This document shows, one piece after another, positions 18,823 to 24,943 of a stretch of 24,943 bases of DNA (its first letter is position 1; each line of letters starts with the position of its first letter). The stretch spans positions 887,640-912,582 of the forward strand of contig BLXT01002457.1 of assembly GCA_019648995.1 (NCBI GenBank). The letters are read 5' to 3'. Origin of the DNA: Plakobranchus ocellatus (lineage: Eukaryota > Mollusca > Gastropoda > Plakobranchidae). The translations under genes and the position numbers were made by a program. The notes below the pieces were generated by a model. It did not search any database. It worked only from the letters and a program-made list of their open reading frames with translations, and was not told the DNA's origin.

Positions 18823-20763
18823 AACAGACATGCCTACTGTTCCAGAAATTCCGGATTGGTCTATTTGTGATTGGTCATACTCTCAGAAATAAACCTAGTC
18901 TAGATTTAGTGGTGCTTCTCTGCATATATAACGCAAGAATATTAAAGGACTTAAAGAGAACACTGGGACAAACTTTTGAAACTTATTAAATGCACGGCAC
19001 TCTTTGCTAGACCTTTTTTCATAACACCAAGCATGCATCTAGCAGACTGAAGAGGGGTTGGGGTGGTATGGGGCAAACCTATCGGTGCAGTGTATCTATG
19101 GTCAAACATCATTGTTAGGCCTACCATCACTGACTGTTGCCCCGTCGACGGTCGGTCATTCACATTGTGGCGTCACTCACCTGGGCTAGGGTTTTTTTTC
19201 AACAGACATATCTTTGCGAGGAAAGCAAATACGAAAATTCTGATGGCAAATTTGAAATCAGCGACCTTGAATTAAGAAAATCATCGCGGCAGAATTTCAA
19301 TTTTAATGAAAATAAAGAATTTTGGGATAATTTTCCCGTTTTAAATTTGTCAACTGTACTATTGAAAGTCAACTTTATTATTGACACTTTGAGACTACGT
19401 ATACACGTCTTATACATAGAGAAGTTATAAACCCAGCATTGAACTTAGGCTCGGTGCGAGACTGTCTGACAGATGTTAGGCTCTTGCCATTGCCAGTCCC
19501 ACAATAATACTATGATAGAACTAATATAATACAATCAGGCCTGTGTATCTTGGATAAGTCAAAGTCTCTTCAAAATGACCGAAAACAAATTGCTCTACAC
19601 AGAAGCTCTAATCCGCAAAAGACGACAGCATTGCATTCGAAAAGAATGCATCGAGGCATTCCGCATTTTAGGGATAGAATAGGGAAACGTTTAATGGAAT
19701 GTTCTGTTTGAGAAACGTTAATAAAATTGAATTCCAATGGTAACATTGAAATACATGTAAATGACTCCAAGTTAAGCAAGATGGAGGCTAAATGGTAAGC
19801 AGTTGGCTTAGTGTTAGTGCCGATTTAGACAGGAACTGATATCCTCAACACTCTTTTTCAAGGGTAGGCATGTCTGCAACAAGATTGATGGCTTTATTAC
19901 CAGTTGTGATGCAACAATGTTTGCTTAGCTTTGCGCTGATGGGACCTAGATATATAGGGAGGTGTCTGGTACAGTCACGCTGTGTAACTGTATGGTGGAA
20001 GAGAAGGGAAGGGCGGATAATGATTTATTATGACCAGTTATCAAAGAGTTAGATTTTTGGAAATTGTTTGACAAAGTTCCAAAAGCTCATTTAAAAGTTT
20101 TGAAATTTTAAAGTATATGAAGTATGGCACTCCTGCTTACCATAAAGAGACTGGCATGAGGTTAATCTCACCTTGAAATCTTCAGAGACTTTAATTTACT
20201 TGTTCAGTTTGTTGGACTCCAGTCACAAGCCTTGATGAGATGAACACTTATTACACGAAATCGAAACTTCAAGATATCACATCAAGTCTAGTCAATTACA
20301 ATTTTGAGTTCTTATTTCTCTTTTGCACATGTATTTTACCCGTCTTCTTCTTTTTTCTTGATAATAAAAACTTGTATATATTTGCATCTTTGTCACCATG
20401 TGACCAGTTTTTGTTCAATACATGTAATGTGAAAAGAATGTGCTAGAGGGTTTTGAAGTTATTTTTCATGTTTCACATGTAAATAGAGTTTTTAAGAAAA
20501 AGAAAACCATTTATTTAGATGTTCTGTAAAAAAATTAAGTTTATTTATTTTTGATGTTGCATTTTCACTGGCCCTGTAGAAAGATTATTTTCTTTGGGCT
20601 CCTATCCAAGCAAGATAATGATATTGTGTGTATGATTTTGTGCAGGTTTTAAATTAAGTAAATTTTAAATGCAATGTTTCTAGTTGTAAATAATATTTTC
20701 AGATTGCTTGTTTTAATTTTGAGCACAGAATGATCATACATAAATACCAAGAGGAATTTTTAA

Positions 20764-20783
20764 CCCCCCCCCCCTTTTTTTTT
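20764..20783. repeat. Composite homopolymer C11-T9
   Basis: Eleven C followed by nine T. Confidence 0.9.
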
Positions 20784-21799
20784 GGTTTAAAACTATTACT
20801 GAGATAGTCAATAATAAGTGTACTGAGACTATGTAGCATTCCCTTTTTTGAGTCTAATCTGATATAATATAGACCAAAATCCTTGTCTATCGATCTTATT
20901 TTACCTACTTTAAAGTTCTGCTAAAATCAGTTTGGGGATTTCTATAATGTAAATCAATTTTTGAAAATCTTGCTTTTCTTTTTTGTGAAGGGGGTCCTCT
21001 TTCAGTCTAATGCAGTGGAGGTTTCAAGTCATTAAATTAACACCCTTCAAAAATACCTTCCAGTTTATCCTCAGGCTGAAATACTCTTTTATCAATATAA
21101 GTTACTAAAATATGCTTAAATGAAGGTTGTGAAATGGTTTTAATTATGAAATATGTTTCTTCACTTGAGATTGCATTATTATGAATGAACAGTTGATTGA
21201 GGAAGTCATCAACAAACAAGATATTTGTATTTCAGTTTTAATGGTCTTAATTTTAACACTTCTTTTGCTAAAAAAAGAAAAAAAAAGACATGTACATTTT
21301 AGTAGGCAGCCTTTTGCTCTACAGCCAATGTGTTATCTTTATCAGTTTACCAAGAAATCTTGCTTTTGCCATAACTCTTACTGATTATCAAGCATAAGGG
21401 CATCTAATTTGCCATTGATAAAATTGTTAATAATAAGTTAATAAAAAATAAGTTATTAAAATAAAAACTGCTATTATCTGCCATACATTTCTCACCCCTT
21501 GAAGACTGTACATATTCCAGTAACTGCAATTCAGAATTTGTGATAGCTTGAGTTATGTTCTACTCTTATCAAGCAGAGTAATGAAATAATCAGCTTTACC
21601 TTTTCAGTTAGATTAATCACCGGTACATGTCATTTATTTTATGTGTCGCAATTGACATACATTTAGCTATGCGAAACAATAATTGAAAAAAAAAAAATCT
21701 TTCTTCTGTGATTCCTGCAGTGGCCAAAATTAATGTAAAATAAAAACCAACCCAAAAAACAAAAAAATAAACTTGACAGCCATGCAATTACAAGCAAAA

Positions 21800-21822
21800 T
21801 AATATATATATATATATATATA
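21800..21822. repeat. (TA)n microsatellite
   Basis: About eleven AT/TA units, with a further short block at 21826-21834. Confidence 0.9.
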
Positions 21823-22269
21823 CTATAATATATATTTGGGACACTGAAATTATGGAAAAAAAAAGATACTGCCTTTCTCTGATATATGGTTATAGTTTAA
21901 TATTTCCACACTTGTGTCTTCATTGTTTTAACTTATGATAGCTACCGACTTTGCTAGAAGCTCTTTTATTTAAAAAGAAAAAAAAACAGTGGGGTCTTAG
22001 ATATTAATATTTTAGATAAAAAGTAGACACCTTGAAATATATGAAAATTAAGAACCAAAAAAAAATACAATTATTTATGAAGAACGCATAGGCTCCAAAG
22101 CTTCATCCGAGGCTGTAGGTCCAAACTTCATCTCCACTTTTGACATACAATGTACAGGCAAATGTGTTTTGCCACCTGGGAATAACTGACACAACTTAAA
22201 AAACGGTTAATGCTGGCAGCTGAGCCTGATCACAGATTGGCAAGCACTACCTAAACTAATTATATTCAG

Positions 22270-22322
22270 CAGCTTTTTTCTTTTCCCCACCCCTTCCCCA
22301 CCACCATCCCTGTATTATCCTA
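22270..22322. repeat. Diverged partial unit of the 84-bp minisatellite
   Basis: The stretch from the poly-pyrimidine block through ccatccctgtattatcc matches the main array, then jumps to tacaattct. It seems to lack the middle (actttcacttca...) part of the unit. It lies about 200 bases before the main array. Confidence 0.6.
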
Positions 22323-22509
22323 CAATTCTAATTCCCTTATTATAGAAACACCCGCTCGGTTTTTTAGGCCTCGCTGTGTTTCTCGGGCTGGTTGAAGCCG
22401 CCCTTTTAAATTATGGCTCGTTGTGAGGACCATGGTTAGGGAGAGTAGGGCTAATTTTTTCACCCAGGGTTGTTGGCTCAACGGGAGTCAATCCCCAGCC
22501 CCAAGGGGT

Positions 22510-22815
22510 CCCTGTATTATCCACTTTCACTTCATTAAATCAATGCTCAGTCCTACAGTTCTTTTCTTTTCCTCACCCCTTCCCCACCTCCATCCCTGTA
22601 TTATCCACTTTCACTTCATTGAATCAATGCTCAGTCCTACAGCTCTTTTCTTTTCCTCACCCCTTCCCCACCTCCATCCCTGTATTATCCACTTTCACTT
22701 CATTGAATCAATGCTCAGTCCTACAGCTCTTTTCTTTTCCTCATCCCTTCCCCACCTCCATCCCTGTATTATCCACTTTCACTTCATTGAATCAATGCTC
22801 AGTCCTACAGTTCTT
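22510..22815. repeat. 84-bp minisatellite, three full units and a partial fourth
   Basis: TGTATTATCC recurs at 22513, 22597, 22681 and 22765, an exact 84-base period. Each unit has a pyrimidine-rich part (cttttcctcaccccttcccc) and a mixed part (cacttcattgaatcaatgct). Units 2 and 3 are nearly identical. The first and last copies share cagttc where the middle ones have cagctc. The period is divisible by three, which is why an open frame runs through it. That frame has no sign of being a real protein. Confidence 0.9.
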
Positions 22816-24796
22816 ATAAAGCACTAGACATCATTAATTATTACACTAGGCATCAATTCAGAAAAAAAAATAACCTCTTTTGTTGCTCTCACTGTTCTTT
22901 TTTCTTCAGTCTGATTGTTTGCAATTATTGACAAGCCTGAAAATGCCTGAATCAATTTTCATTTTTTTTATCAAGCATAGTGAATGGACATTTGATATAT
23001 GAGTTCCACCTTAAAATAAGAAAGTTTTAACAAAAGAATTTTGATTGATGCTGAATCCTTTGTACTAATTTCTCTTTAGCTGAATTTGCTTTGTTCATGA
23101 AAACTTACAAACCAATCCATTTCTTTGAGATGTTAAACTGTCTGTGATACCCTATGATGCTTGCAATTTGCCAATATGAATTTATTGAAACTGTTTTATT
23201 TAGCCTCTTTCTACCAGCAAAATATGAAGAAATGTATCTAAATGAAATGTGAGTGTTGGTTCATGAAAGGTCTTGAAGTCAAAGAATGGGATGCAGTGCA
23301 TTGTGTTTAGATGATGCATAAAACAGTATTTTTTTTCCTTTGAAAAGATGAACAAGAGACTTCATAGACATTTTCAGATTTGTTTTTAAGGCTTTTCACT
23401 AGCAAAGTGTGGTTTTTATTCAAACCACCTCTGGCATACAGACCTACAAAGCGCTGCTTATTCCAGAAAGAAGGCTCAAAATATTTAAGTACACCTACAC
23501 AGTTTACATCAATTAACACCAAAATCTTAACTTTGAGAAACTATCTATTTGGCCCTTACTATTGACAAGGGGAGAGCCCTATGGGTAGAAATTAAATTGG
23601 AATATACAGTTTGTTTTGAAAAGACCCAGTATGTGATTGCGATATTAAGTCTCCGGCACTCTATGAAATCTTGGGCATCAAGCCACAGCCTCTAGAATGA
23701 GTGACAGGAAAGATTATATGATTTTTGCTAGTGCAACTATTCTCCTTCATTGAAGATAACAAAGCTCCATTGATGAAGGTGGGGTCTATACGTTTTGTTA
23801 ATGCTGATGTGCTTTGTGAAATACTGAAACAAGGGCCCAAAAATACTGATGTGCTTTTTTTTTGTTGACTTAGACATTTGAACCTGCGACATTATTTTAA
23901 CTCTTGTGTATGGATTATAGGCATCCTGCTAACACTTGTAGTTCTCACATTGCTTCCTGCTGTGCTTCAGATCTCACCTTTCAATAAAGGAAGAGAGACA
24001 ATCTTTTTTGAACATGAATATTTCTTGTCATTTATATATCGGGTTATAATCCATCCTAAATGTAATTATACTAGCCTTTTTTTTTGGAAACTTCATAAAT
24101 TTGTTATATATTTAAACCTGCCAAACTTGTGGCCAAAAATATCTGACTACAGACTCATATATAGGCCAAGTGGTGAATCAAGAGATGATAAGGGGTGTCA
24201 TGCTTGAATTAAATTCACATGGATGCTTTTTTGGACAATGTGGACTTGACCTTTTCATCATAGATTCACATAGTCGTAAGCCATGGAAAAGTACATGTAC
24301 TTTTTTTTGCTCTTTGAATTTGGAGGATATGCGAACCTTACTTATTGGTCACTTCCTAGCCCCACATATGAGACTTTCACTTAGCTGGATTAAAAAAATT
24401 AAGAGACAACTATTCTTCAATGTTTGAGGTTGTCGTATTGCACATAGATGCTCAATTTTGTCTCTTCCTGAAGGCCATGCCAATGTATTCTGTCTTTGGA
24501 GAAAAGCAAGAATTGGAAATTTTCCTTCTCCTAGCAAAATGCATGAAAAAGTCCCTTCTACTCTTGTGAGTAGACCAATTTAGACGTAATCTTTTAAGTA
24601 AACAAAACTAAATAGTATACCATCAACATAGGCGAGCTGGCTTCACTGTGAAAAGGAACTTGGCTTGGATGAATTAAAGGATTATAAGTATTTTTGTAAT
24701 CCCATGCTGTATATATTTTGAAATATTTTTTAATGTCTGATGCATAACTTAATAATGATTATCAACTTAAAATCAAACATGCTATATGTATAAATG
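22816..24796. other. AT-rich stretch without an identifiable gene
   Basis: Open frames up to about 109 codons occur (23878-24207, with a hydrophobic start) but no domain, splice pattern or family is recognised. An AATAAA lies at 23983-23988. Confidence 0.5.
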
Positions 24797-24834
<38 letters not shown>

Positions 24835-24870
24835 TTTTTTAGGGGGGGTGGGGGTTGGTGTGTGTGTGTG
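24797..24870. repeat. (TA)n, T8, G-run and (GT)n compound microsatellite
   Basis: About 15 TA units (to 24830) are followed by T8, G7, T, G5 and then (GT)n to about 24870. Confidence 0.9.
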
Positions 24871-24943
24871 TCAATGAAAGTTTAGTATGTTATCATAAAA
24901 GTATTTGCATAAATATGATAATACTTGTAATCATTATTTGTAA

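Larger units (their letters stand above)
18823..22269. other. Downstream stretch without an identifiable gene
   Basis: Mostly AT-rich. A slightly GC-richer part at 18990-19200 holds overlapping open frames on both strands. The longest, 19137-19430, follows a T-run and shows no known domain. Simple repeats at 20764-20783 (C11-T9) and 21800-21822 (TA)n are listed separately. AATAAA occurs at 20363-20368. Confidence 0.5.

Noticed and set aside
19137-19430. Open frame of 97 codons after a T-run and acag, resembling an exon
   Set aside because: No domain, no partner exons and overlapping frames on both strands; not enough to call a gene.
22423-22827. Open frame of 134 codons with internal repeats
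   Set aside because: It is produced by the 84-bp minisatellite, whose period is divisible by three; the reading has no domain.
23878-24207. Open frame of 109 codons with a hydrophobic N-terminus
   Set aside because: The hydrophobic part is only one segment, the rest is AT-driven, and no family or splice pattern is visible.

Overview
The window is metazoan nuclear DNA: AT-rich, full of homopolymer and dinucleotide runs, with short exons separated by GT-AG introns and no prokaryotic gene layout. The one protein-coding gene I can identify with confidence is a plus-strand orthologue of C9orf72, the DENN/longin-type subunit of the C9orf72-SMCR8-WDR41 complex. It spans nine coding exons from 6446 to 16258. 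Summed across the junctions, the exons give a 538-residue protein. The divergence from the human protein, the remnants of Tc1/mariner and piggyBac-type elements, and frequent short strings such as ctagatctagg suggest an invertebrate, perhaps a lophotrochozoan such as a mollusc. That placement is inference and weak.

Layout. Bases 1-5977 hold no recognisable host gene. They contain simple repeats, a 25-bp motif present twice directly and once inverted (971-1214), and a broken minus-strand Tc1/mariner transposase (3636-4528) that still shows a 147-bp GT-AG intron. Bases 5978-6940 look like one exon. It carries a start-stop ATGTGA, an open 95-codon frame for a small two-helix membrane protein (6096-6383), and then, 62 bases further on, the first coding exon of C9orf72. 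Introns 5, 6 and 7 carry decayed material: a coding-like island with two in-frame TGA codons, a degenerate tandem array with a period near 115 bp, and antisense open stretches.

Bases 16259-24943 lie downstream of the stop codon. They contain possible polyadenylation signals, a 389-bp TTAA-flanked element of piggyBac type (18289-18677), a diverged 53-bp tandem duplication, several microsatellites and an exact-period 84-bp minisatellite (22510-22815). I found no second identifiable gene there.

The points most worth following up are the small membrane-protein frame just ahead of C9orf72 (a possible two-cistron transcript), the roughly 87-residue acidic/serine-rich N-terminal extension of this C9orf72, the intron-bearing Tc1 relic and the piggyBac-type MITE.
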